Shown one piece after another: positions 7,138 to 13,767 of a stretch of 14,259 nt of DNA; position 1 is the stretch's first letter; each line of letters starts with the position of its first letter. Below the pieces are notes generated by a model. That model was not told the origin of the DNA. It made no database searches and saw only the letters and a program-made list of their open reading frames with translations. Where the stretch lies: contig DATNBR010000066.1 of assembly GCA_035571875.1 (NCBI GenBank), positions 1 through 14,259 of the forward strand, read 5' to 3'. The position numbers and the translations under genes were made by a program. The DNA comes from Parafrigoribacterium_A sp035571875 (GTDB lineage: Bacteria; Actinomycetota; Actinomycetes; Actinomycetales; Microbacteriaceae).

Positions 7138-8028
7138 ATGCTCCCCGTCATCATCGGCCTCTCCGGCGCGCTTATTTTCGGCGCGGCCGACTTCCTCGGC
7201 GGGATGGCAGCCAAGCGCATCAGCGCGGTGCGGGTGACCGCGCTCGGGGCGGCATCCGGTCTCGTGCTGCTGTTTGCCGCATCCGTGTTCGTGGGCGGAA
7301 CCTGGTCGGCCGAGGCAGTGCTTCTCGGCGCACTCTCGGGCGTGACCGGTGCGGTCGCGATCGTGCTGCTCTACGCCTGCCTCGCGATCGGGCCGATGAG
7401 CATTCTGTCTCCGACGACGGCCGTCGTCTCGGCTCTCGTGCCGATGCTCGTCGGTCTGGCGCGCGGCGATCGTCTCAACACGATCGGTTATGTCGCCCTG
7501 GCGCTCGCGCTCGTCGCCGTCGTGCTCGTCGGATTCGTACCGGAAAAGGGTGCGGTGCGGCCGTCACTCAGGGCGCTCGGGATGGCCGTCGGCTCCGGCG
7601 CGATGATCGGGGCGTTCATCGTGATCATCGATATGACGCCGCCCGGTTCGGGCGTGGTGCCACTCATCGCGAACCGCGCCGTCAACGGCCTCATCGTCTT
7701 CAGCGCCATCGGGGTGATCGCCCTGCTGACCCGGCGGCGGGTGCGGCGTGCCGCCGCATCGGGTGAGGTACTCGAGGTCGAGACCAGCGGATGGCGCCCC
7801 GGCCTGGCGTTCGCGATCGTGTCGGGCGTGATCGACGCCACCGCGAACGTCTTCCTGCTGGTCGGCCTGCGGATCGGCGAGCTGACGATCCAATCGGTGC
7901 TCACGGCGCTCTACCCGGCCGGCACGATCATCCTCGCGGCCGTCGTGCTGAAGGAGCGCATCGCCCCCGTGCAGGTCGTGGGACTCGTGCTCGCCATCGC
8001 GGCAGCGAGCATGCTCGCGCTGGCCTGA
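7138..8028 (+). CDS. EamA/DMT superfamily membrane transporter
   Basis: Integral membrane protein of the drug/metabolite transporter superfamily, 296 residues, with two EamA repeats of about five helices each (roughly 1-135 and 148-296). Hydrophobic stretches fill most of the protein. The opening VIIGLSGALIFGAADFLGG and the closing region with LTALYPAGTIILAAVVLKER are typical of EamA exporters; the Tyr-Pro followed by a Lys-Glu-Arg end of helix 9 is well preserved. A hydrophilic Arg-rich loop occurs at about 200-221 (RRRVRRAAASGEVLEVE). Substrate unknown: members export amino acids, metabolites or drugs. AGGA lies only one base before the ATG, too close for a ribosome site, while TAGCGT six bases before it could be a -10 box of a leaderless transcript. 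The gene converges on the SDR-like gene. Confidence 0.9.
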   Translation: MLPVIIGLSGALIFGAADFLGGMAAKRISAVRVTALGAASGLVLLFAASVFVGGTWSAEAVLLGALSGVTGAVAIVLLYACLAIGPMSILSPTTAVVSALVPMLVGLARGDRLNTIGYVALALALVAVVLVGFVPEKGAVRPSLRALGMAVGSGAMIGAFIVIIDMTPPGSGVVPLIANRAVNGLIVFSAIGVIALLTRRRVRRAAASGEVLEVETSGWRPGLAFAIVSGVIDATANVFLLVGLRIGELTIQSVLTALYPAGTIILAAVVLKERIAPVQVVGLVLAIAAASMLALA

Positions 8029-8050
8029 CCCGGCATCCGCACTCGGGTGC

Positions 8051-8133
8051 GCAACTCGCGAACGGCGAGTTGCCCACTTGTGCCCCCTTTTCGCCCGAAA
8101 ACGCGGATTTTTGGGGCGAAAGTGGGCAACTCG
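8051..8133. repeat. Intergenic palindromic element, copy 1
   Basis: CGAGTTGCCCACTT (8066-8079) pairs perfectly with AAGTGGGCAACTCG (8120-8133). Inside, TTCGCCC (8090-8096) can pair with GGGCGAA (8114-8120). An extra half-arm GCAACTCGC (8051-8059) can instead fold with GCGAGTTGC (8065-8073) around a 5-base loop. It lies in the 127-bp spacer between two convergent stop codons (8028 and 8156), so a two-way terminator is plausible. Nearly identical to the element at 9464-9533. Confidence 0.8.
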
Positions 8134-8155
8134 CGGACCTCGGGATAGCGGCAGG

Positions 8156-8893
8156 TTAGTCCGCATCCGCGGCGAGGAGCGAGAGGGCGGCCTGCACCTC
8201 GTCTCGGTTGTGCAGCCCGATGGAGTTGCTGGGGACGGTGCTCGCCGAGATCCCGACCGCGACCGAACCGACGTCGGCTGCGTCCACTGTGCCTTCGGCG
8301 TGGCGAGTGGTGACGGGTCCGAGTACGAGGGAGAAAACGCGCCGCGAAGAGCCGCTTTCGGCGGCAGCGACTCGCTGCATCATCAGCAGCGCGGCCTGCT
8401 CCATACTCACCAGTCCGCTGCCGGGCACTGGCCACGAAGCCGAGTCGCCAACGATCACGGTGTATGCACCCACGTCGGTCAGCTGCGGCAGCGCGGCGCG
8501 CAGCACCGCCATGTGCGTGGTCGCAAGAGCGGTGAACGCCGAGTGCCAATCCTGCTCCGTGATCTCGGCGAGAGTGCGCCCCTGCCACCAGCCGCCGATC
8601 GGAGCGACCACCGAGTCCAGCCCGCCACGGAAGTGCACGATCTGTTCAACGAGGTCCTGCGCCCCGGCAAAGCTGGTGTAGTCGTGCACCACCAGGTGCA
8701 GGCGCTCGTTCACCGCGTGCCCGAGCAACGCCCGGAACTCTGACGAGCGCGCCTCCGATCGAGTGGGGACGATCACGTCTGCGCCGGCCGCGAGGAACGC
8801 GCGCACGACACCCTCCCCGACCGCGCCGGTTCCGCCGGGCACCAGTACCCGGTGACCGGTCAGATCCGGAGCTTGCCATGTCGTGTCATTCAT
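8156..8893 (-). CDS. SDR-like (Rossmann fold) protein without the usual catalytic pair
   Basis: Short-chain dehydrogenase-like protein, 245 residues, the usual length. A Gly-rich nucleotide loop is seen at residues 19-28 (PGGTGAVGEG) after a first beta strand, with a second strand at about 38-43 (ADVIVPTR). Strand four carries VVAPIGGWWQG (95-105) where NNAG is usual. After the Ser strand (VIVGDSAS, 146-153) the position of the catalytic Tyr reads S-M-E-Q-A-A (163-168), so both Tyr and Lys of YxxxK are absent. It may still bind NAD(P) but use other chemistry, or act as a sensor or binding protein. The ATG at 8893 is chosen because GGGAG precedes it; an ATG at 8956 would lie inside the operator region. 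It is divergent from marR, with three shared palindromes between them. Confidence 0.82.
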   Translation of the reverse strand: MNDTTWQAPDLTGHRVLVPGGTGAVGEGVVRAFLAAGADVIVPTRSEARSSEFRALLGHAVNERLHLVVHDYTSFAGAQDLVEQIVHFRGGLDSVVAPIGGWWQGRTLAEITEQDWHSAFTALATTHMAVLRAALPQLTDVGAYTVIVGDSASWPVPGSGLVSMEQAALLMMQRVAAAESGSSRRVFSLVLGPVTTRHAEGTVDAADVGSVAVGISASTVPSNSIGLHNRDEVQAALSLLAADAD

Positions 8894-8917
8894 CAGGTCT
8901 CCCAACCTTGTCTTATT

Positions 8918-8934
8918 CGTTGGTTTACCCAACG
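8918..8934. promoter_or_regulatory. Putative MarR operator, site 1
   Basis: CGTTG-N7-CAACG palindrome with a sixth matching pair (CGTTGG/CCAACG). It begins 25 bp upstream of the SDR-like start codon. The 13-mer CTTATTCGTTGGT that carries its left half recurs at 8956-8968 in site 3. Confidence 0.7.
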
Positions 8935-8949
8935 TTGTAGGCACCAACG
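8933..8949. promoter_or_regulatory. Putative MarR operator, site 2
   Basis: Second CGTTG-N7-CAACG palindrome; it shares two bases with site 1, its centre 15 bp away. Its right half ACCAACGA also forms a 9-bp inverted repeat with TCGTTGGTG at 8961-8969. Confidence 0.6.
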
Positions 8950-8961
8950 ATAGCACTTATT

Positions 8962-8978
8962 CGTTGGTGTCAACAACG
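8962..8978. promoter_or_regulatory. Putative MarR operator, site 3
   Basis: Third CGTTG-N7-CAACG palindrome, centred 44 bp from site 1. It ends three bases before TAGGAT (8981-8986), a possible -10 box of marR, and it contains TTGACA on the minus strand (8973-8968), a possible -35 box of the SDR-like gene. A bound dimer could therefore shut both promoters. Confidence 0.7.
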
Positions 8979-8992
8979 GTTAGGATGAGAGC

Positions 8993-9448
8993 GTGACGGA
9001 AGATGAATCGACAGCGCCGCCGGCTCGATTGCGGGCGCTGCTCAGTTGGCAGGCGAATCGCGTGAACGTCCTAGGCTCCCGGCTCACCGGGTCGCGGATG
9101 CCTGCATCGGGCCGCGCTGATTTCGCCGTACTTGCCGCGCTCGAGGAGTACGGCCCGCACAGCCAGGCCGACCTCGGCCGGCAGCTCGGGTTGGACCGCA
9201 ACACCATCAACGGGATCGTGACACGGCTCGACGATGCCGGGCACATCATCCGCGCGACCGACACCTCCGATCGGCGCCGCAACACCGTCGCGATCACCCC
9301 GCTCGGCCAGCGTTACCTCGACGAACTGCAGGCCGCCACCGACGCGGTTCAGGCAGAACTCACCGCACCGCTCTCCAACGCCGAAGCGGCACAGCTGCGC
9401 ACACTCCTGGGCAAGATCCTTGACGCCCACCCCGGGCTACCCGCATAG
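8993..9448 (+). CDS. MarR family transcriptional regulator
   Basis: Winged-helix DNA-binding repressor of 151 residues. The N-terminal helix (about 11-35) and C-terminal helices (about 106-148) form the dimer interface. The DNA-binding core is well preserved: SQADLGRQLGLDRNTINGIV at about 57-76, LDDAGHI at about 79-85, and the wing DTSDRRRNTVAITPLG at about 89-104 with the usual Asp-x-Arg-Arg pattern. The GTG at 8993 is chosen: AGGA stands seven bases upstream, though TAGGAT at the same place could also be a -10 box for a leaderless message. It is divergently transcribed from the SDR-like gene across a 99-bp spacer packed with repeated palindromes, the standard arrangement of a MarR protein that represses itself and its neighbour until a small ligand binds. 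Ligand unknown. Confidence 0.93.
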   Translation: MTEDESTAPPARLRALLSWQANRVNVLGSRLTGSRMPASGRADFAVLAALEEYGPHSQADLGRQLGLDRNTINGIVTRLDDAGHIIRATDTSDRRRNTVAITPLGQRYLDELQAATDAVQAELTAPLSNAEAAQLRTLLGKILDAHPGLPA

Positions 9449-9463
9449 CCCCTCACGCGTCCG

Positions 9464-9533
9464 CGAGTTGCCCACTTGTGCCCCCCCTTTTCGCCCGAAA
9501 ACGCGGATATTTAGGGCGAAAGTGGGCAACTCG
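9464..9533. repeat. Intergenic palindromic element, copy 2
   Basis: Arms CGAGTTGCCCACTT (9464-9477) and AAGTGGGCAACTCG (9520-9533) pair perfectly. The interior is the same as copy 1 except for two more C in the C-run and two or three changes near the tip (GGATATTTAGGG against GGATTTTTGGGG). It starts 15 bp after the marR stop and ends 42 bp before the stop of the convergent nuclease gene, so it could end transcription from both sides. Confidence 0.8.
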
Positions 9534-9575
9534 GCATGGAGGCCGCCAGCTTGTGTCCGGCGGCCTCCCGCCGGG

Positions 9576-12500
9576 CTACCAGACGAGCAGCAGGCTCGGC
9601 CAGGCGGTCGATGCCCTGAACTGATCGTTCCCGATGAACCTCGCTGTCACGAAGTGGATACCGCGCTTGAACGTCGGCAGCGTGATCGTTGCACGGCCGT
9701 CGGCGCCGAGCGTGGCCGTGGCGATCTGGCGGGTGCCGTCGTAGATCTTCACGTCACCGGATGCCACGCCCTCCTCCGCACGCACCCGCACCGTGTACTT
9801 CACCGTCGTGTGTGTCGACGCGAAGAGGTGGTTCAGCGAACCGCTCGTGAACGTGCGCGACGGCTCGGTGACCACGGAACCGGTCACCTCGAGCGGCACC
9901 TGGATGCTCGTGCCCGTCGACGCCACCGCGACCGTGAGGGGGAACGCGCCGGCGGCTGTACCCGCCGGAATCGTGACCGTGACGGATGCCCGGCCCACCT
10001 CATCCGTGGTGTCGACGATCGCTGGATCGATCTCGGCGGAGCCGAGCACGGTGTCGCCCGCGCTCACGGTGACGGTTCCCGAGTTCGGTTCGCCGTTGCT
10101 GAACAGCAGCGACGAAAGCCCGAGCGTGACGGTGTCGCCGGCGCTGTAGCCGTCGGCATCCGGGGCGGAGAGCGTGACGCCCACCGCACGCTGCGCGTAA
10201 TCGGGCGAGACGACGGGGTTGGCGGTGAAGTAGTCGACCATGCTCTGCAGGTCGATCTTGCCCGAGTCGGCGACGTTGGTCCCGGAGGCGAGGGTGGTGA
10301 AGTTGTCGCCGCCCGCGGCCAGGAAGGAGTTCACGACCACCTTAAAGCTGTCTCCGGCGGAGACGAGCGTGCCGTTGACGTAGATCGCGTCGATGTGATC
10401 GCCGGCTGCTGCGGTCGGATCGTAGGTGTACTTCAGCGACTTGGAGACGCCGAGCTTCAGGAACGGCCTGCTCGCACCGGCGGGCTGCCACTGCTCTTCG
10501 AGCACCGACTTCAACTGGGCAGCGGTGAGCGTCATCGTCACCAGGGTGTTGGCGAAGGGCTGCACGCTCGCCGCCTCCTTGTAGGTGACATTGCCGTCCG
10601 GGTCCCCCGCTCCGCTCGACGCGTACGTCAGGTCGGTGCGCAGGCCGCCGGGATTCATCAGGGCGAGCTGGGCACCGGCATCCTTGGTCGCGTCCAACTG
10701 CACGTCGGCCACGAAGTTGCCGAGCGTCGACTCACCGCCGCGGTTCTCTTCACCGTTGCTCTGAACCGCCCGATTGAAGTCAGCGGTGATTTCTCCCACC
10801 TTGACCGCGCCCTTGACCGCGGCGACGGCCACGGCATCCGAGACGATCTTCGCGACATCCGCGTTCGGCGGGAAAGCGCCGAACAGTGGAAGCACCTCGC
10901 CGTCGGAGGAGACGATCTTCTTGGTGGTCGGGTCGACCGTGATGTCGAGGTGACCGTAGTTCTCGCCGTACTTGCCGGCTTCGATCACCGGACGCGTGCC
11001 GGAGGTTCCCGGAACCGCGACGTCCTGATCGAACACCACGTGGGTGTGACCGGCGACGATGGCGTCGACGTTGGCGTCCACACCCTTGTTGATCTTGCCG
11101 AAGGCCGAATCGTCGGTCGCCGAACTCGCGGCCGAAGTTGTGGCGCCCTCGTGCACGAGGAGCACGATGACATCCGCCTCGCCGTTCGACTGGTCACCAT
11201 CGCTCAACTGGTCGGCGACGCGGTTGACGGCAGGCACGATCGCGCCGACGTCGAGGTCAGCGATGCCCGCCGGACTGACCAGCGAGTGCAGTTCCTCGGT
11301 GTCCGCACCGATGAAGCCGACGGTGACGCCGTCCACCGTCTTGAGCGAATACGGCTGGTACGCCGGGGTCGTGGTGCCCTTCTTGTAGAGATTCGCCGAC
11401 AGGTAGGGGAACTTCGCCGCCGGGATGACGCGGTTGTTCAGATCGGACGTTCCCTTGTCGAACTCGTGATTGCCGAGCGCGCTCGCATCCAAGCCGATCG
11501 TGTTGAGGGCGTCGATGGTCGGCTGGTCATCCTGGATGAACGAGGTGAAGGTGGATGCACCGATGTTGTCGCCGGCAGACACGAACAGCGTGTTCGGGTT
11601 CGCCGCGCGGTAGGCATCGACCATGCCACCGAGCACGGCGGCACCCGCGGCCGGTTTGGAGGCCTCGAGGCGACCGTGGAAGTCGTTGATCGTCATGATG
11701 TCGATGTTGACCGGCGGAACCGTGTCGCTCAGCCCGATCTTGATCGGGTCGTGGTCGCTCGAACGGAACGGCGTTCCCGCCTCGGCCTGCGGATAGGCGT
11801 AGCCGCGATCGCTCCACTCCGGAGAGTTGATCGACCAGACTCCGATGCCGGTCACCGAGTCGGCGAGCGCCTTCGTGGCGATGGCGTGGTCGAGCGACCC
11901 GAGCTCGCCATCGAAGGTGTACGTGTACTGGTTATCGGTCTTGGTCGGCAGCAGATCGACGAGCCCCGAGCCGGTGAGCGCCTGGATCGGGTCCTCCTGC
12001 GCGTAGGAGTTGTAGTCGCCCAGCGACAGCACGTACTTGCCCTTGGCCGGGTCGTCGGTGATGGTCTTGATGAAGGCGATGAGGCTGTTCGCCTGTTCGA
12101 CCCGCTCCGCGTTGAACTGGCCCTGCCCGTCCGCAGGCTCCGTGCCGTCGCCGCCCTTCGACTTGAAGTGGTTGCCGATGACGGTGATGACCTTGCCGTC
12201 GACATCGAAGGTCTGGGCGATCGGTTCGCGAGCGATGTCCCAGACCGTCTCGTCGACATCCGCAAAGCTGTCGCCGACGCGCGTCACGTCGGCGGGCTTG
12301 TAGATGATGGCGTTCGTGATGACGTCGGTCGTGGATGCCGCATCGGCGAGGGCCGCCGGCGTCGGCACGTAGGCCCAGGTTCCGGCACCCGCCTTCGCGT
12401 TCAGGGCATCGACCAGGTCGGCGAGCGAGGTGTCGACCGGGTGCCCGAACTTGATCGAGTTCTCGATCTCCTCGAGCGTGACGATGCTGGCGTTGAGGCC

Positions 12501-13520
12501 CAGGATGCCCGCGACCACCTTGGACTTCTGGATCGCGAACTGCTCAGCGTTGTCCGCGCCGCGCGCCTCGCCACCGAAGTCGGTGAAGTAGTTCTCGACG
12601 TTGAACGACGCGACGGCGACGTCGCCGCCGACGTTCGGTGAGGTCTCGGGGCGGGGGTTGAGCGTCTGGAAGGTCGGCTTGTACTCGGCCGGGCTTGCGT
12701 CGTTGATCGGGATGCTCGGCTCGAGCCGGTAGTCGCCGAAGCCCTCACCCAGAACCATCGCCTTGGCGGGGGGCACGAAGCGGTCCCCGTTGCGCACCAC
12801 GACGTCCTTCGTGAAGAAGGGCTGGTCACCGGAGTGGCTCTTGTTGTCGACTCGGATGCTGTACCCGTCATCGACGAGCAGTCGCTTGGCGCGATTGGCC
12901 GCGGCGATCGCGTCGGCCTCTGGTCCGGCATCCGTCGTCTCTGTGCTCTTGACGGCCATCGCGCCCGCGCTGAGCCAGAGCGTTCCGAAGTTGTAGAGCT
13001 GGTGGCTCGAACTGAGGTAGTAGTTGCCGGTCGGTTTGACGAGCATGCCTTCGAAGGCCTCGCGCGCCGTGCCGACGACGCTGTCGGGGAGGTCTATTGC
13101 GGCCGGCACGCCGACCGCCGCGGTCACGAGCGTCACCTGGCTGGCGTCGGTGGCGGTGATCTGGGTCTGGCCACCGTTCTCGCCAGCGACACCGGTGACC
13201 GCGACGAGGTCGCCGATCGCCACGGAGGGGTTGGCCTGGTTGAGGTAGACGAAGATGCCATCGGATGCGCCGGCGATGCCGGCGGAGGTGGCGGACTGGA
13301 TGAACAGACCACGGAAGTTGCTCACGCCGCGGTAATCGGCGGTGACCACACCCTCGACGGTGACCGTCTGGCCTGCGAGCGGGGTCGAGGTGCCGGTGCC
13401 CTGCACCTCGGCGATGCTGTGATCCGGCGGAGCGGCGAGCGCCGCAGTCGGAGCGGCCAGGATCGAGAATCCGAGGGCCAGTGCTGTTGCCAGTGCCGCT
13501 GATTGCGTGCGCCATCTCAT
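9576..13520 (-). CDS. Secreted ExeM/NucH-type nuclease fused to a 5'-nucleotidase
   Basis: Exported 1314-residue protein. Counting from the ATG at 13520, residues 1-29 are a signal peptide (MRWR, hydrophobic core, APTAALA before APPDHS). An OB-like domain covers about 30-135 (EVQGTGTSTPLAGQTVTVEG). An endonuclease/exonuclease/phosphatase domain follows at about 301-597, with FNVENYF (306), LEEIEN with Glu351, GNHFKSK (449), GDYNSY (501) and SSDHDP (587). A metallophosphatase of the UshA type covers about 605-870: NDFHG (612), GDN (650), GNHEFD (683), His790, AGHTH (823). Its 5'-nucleotidase C-terminal domain runs to about 1080 with NPGGLRTDL (956). Two Ig-like segments end the protein; no LPxTG anchor is seen. 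It likely degrades extracellular DNA or RNA and dephosphorylates the nucleotides. An in-frame ATG at 13595 would precede the signal peptide by 25 residues and is less likely; the ribosome site GGGGAG lies about 11 bases before 13520. Confidence 0.93.
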   Translation of the reverse strand: MRWRTQSAALATALALGFSILAAPTAALAAPPDHSIAEVQGTGTSTPLAGQTVTVEGVVTADYRGVSNFRGLFIQSATSAGIAGASDGIFVYLNQANPSVAIGDLVAVTGVAGENGGQTQITATDASQVTLVTAAVGVPAAIDLPDSVVGTAREAFEGMLVKPTGNYYLSSSHQLYNFGTLWLSAGAMAVKSTETTDAGPEADAIAAANRAKRLLVDDGYSIRVDNKSHSGDQPFFTKDVVVRNGDRFVPPAKAMVLGEGFGDYRLEPSIPINDASPAEYKPTFQTLNPRPETSPNVGGDVAVASFNVENYFTDFGGEARGADNAEQFAIQKSKVVAGILGLNASIVTLEEIENSIKFGHPVDTSLADLVDALNAKAGAGTWAYVPTPAALADAASTTDVITNAIIYKPADVTRVGDSFADVDETVWDIAREPIAQTFDVDGKVITVIGNHFKSKGGDGTEPADGQGQFNAERVEQANSLIAFIKTITDDPAKGKYVLSLGDYNSYAQEDPIQALTGSGLVDLLPTKTDNQYTYTFDGELGSLDHAIATKALADSVTGIGVWSINSPEWSDRGYAYPQAEAGTPFRSSDHDPIKIGLSDTVPPVNIDIMTINDFHGRLEASKPAAGAAVLGGMVDAYRAANPNTLFVSAGDNIGASTFTSFIQDDQPTIDALNTIGLDASALGNHEFDKGTSDLNNRVIPAAKFPYLSANLYKKGTTTPAYQPYSLKTVDGVTVGFIGADTEELHSLVSPAGIADLDVGAIVPAVNRVADQLSDGDQSNGEADVIVLLVHEGATTSAASSATDDSAFGKINKGVDANVDAIVAGHTHVVFDQDVAVPGTSGTRPVIEAGKYGENYGHLDITVDPTTKKIVSSDGEVLPLFGAFPPNADVAKIVSDAVAVAAVKGAVKVGEITADFNRAVQSNGEENRGGESTLGNFVADVQLDATKDAGAQLALMNPGGLRTDLTYASSGAGDPDGNVTYKEAASVQPFANTLVTMTLTAAQLKSVLEEQWQPAGASRPFLKLGVSKSLKYTYDPTAAAGDHIDAIYVNGTLVSAGDSFKVVVNSFLAAGGDNFTTLASGTNVADSGKIDLQSMVDYFTANPVVSPDYAQRAVGVTLSAPDADGYSAGDTVTLGLSSLLFSNGEPNSGTVTVSAGDTVLGSAEIDPAIVDTTDEVGRASVTVTIPAGTAAGAFPLTVAVASTGTSIQVPLEVTGSVVTEPSRTFTSGSLNHLFASTHTTVKYTVRVRAEEGVASGDVKIYDGTRQIATATLGADGRATITLPTFKRGIHFVTARFIGNDQFRASTAWPSLLLVW

Positions 13521-13567
13521 GATTCGATCGACTCCCCTGTCAGACCCTGCGCCCACCCGAATGAGCG

Positions 13568-13599
13568 TGCCCCCCAATCGGGGGCCACGGCTCACCCTA
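13568..13599 (-). promoter_or_regulatory. Possible promoter and leader hairpin of the nuclease gene
   Basis: On the minus strand TAGGGT (13599-13594) fits an actinobacterial -10 box, with TCGACA 19 bp upstream as a weak -35. Transcription would begin near 13587, right at a small hairpin (CCCCC 13571-13575 against GGGGG 13580-13584, extended by GTG/CAC). A start there would place the first possible ATG at 13520, in agreement with the chosen start codon. The match is modest. Confidence 0.35.
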
Positions 13600-13678
13600 G
13601 ACAGAGTTGTTCATTGGTGTCGAGAGGAAAATCGAAAAGTCAGCTCGCGTTCGCCCCTGCGTCATCCGGCCGAAAAAA

Positions 13679-13751
13679 CGCGAGTTGCCCACATCCGCCC
13701 CTCTGGAGGCCCGAAGTGGGCCAGAGCTGGGGCAGAAATGGGCAACTCGCG
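13679..13751. repeat. Intergenic palindromic element, copy 3 (divergent core)
   Basis: Ends CGCGAGTTGCCCA (13679-13691) and TGGGCAACTCGCG (13739-13751) pair perfectly over 13 bp and match the ends of copies 1 and 2. The core differs in sequence but is also self-complementary: GCCC (13697-13700) with GGGC (13730-13733), CTCTGG (13701-13706) with CCAGAG (13721-13726), and CCC with GGG around GAAGT at the tip. It ends 16 bp before the aldo/keto reductase stop codon, on the 3' side of that gene. The rest of the 247-bp spacer to the nuclease start (13521-13767) holds only the possible promoter noted above. Confidence 0.75.
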
Positions 13752-13767
13752 GAAGCTGCGGCGCGGC

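Noticed and set aside
8051..8140. Insertion sequence ends
   Set aside because: The arms look like terminal inverted repeats, but there is no transposase in the window and I could see no target-site duplication at any of the three copies.
9234..12641. Open frame of 1135 codons on the plus strand, opposite the nuclease gene
   Set aside because: Low-complexity Arg/Gly/Val/Asp-rich translation with no domain pattern; it mirrors the high-G+C codon bias of the strongly conserved gene on the other strand.
13521..13595. Upstream in-frame ATG for the nuclease (25 extra residues)
   Set aside because: It would bury the signal peptide inside the protein and lies upstream of the likely transcription start.
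8066..13751. CRISPR or tandem array made of the CGAGTTGCCCA repeats
   Set aside because: Copies are far apart, each is a full palindrome next to a stop codon, and there is no regular spacing or cas gene.
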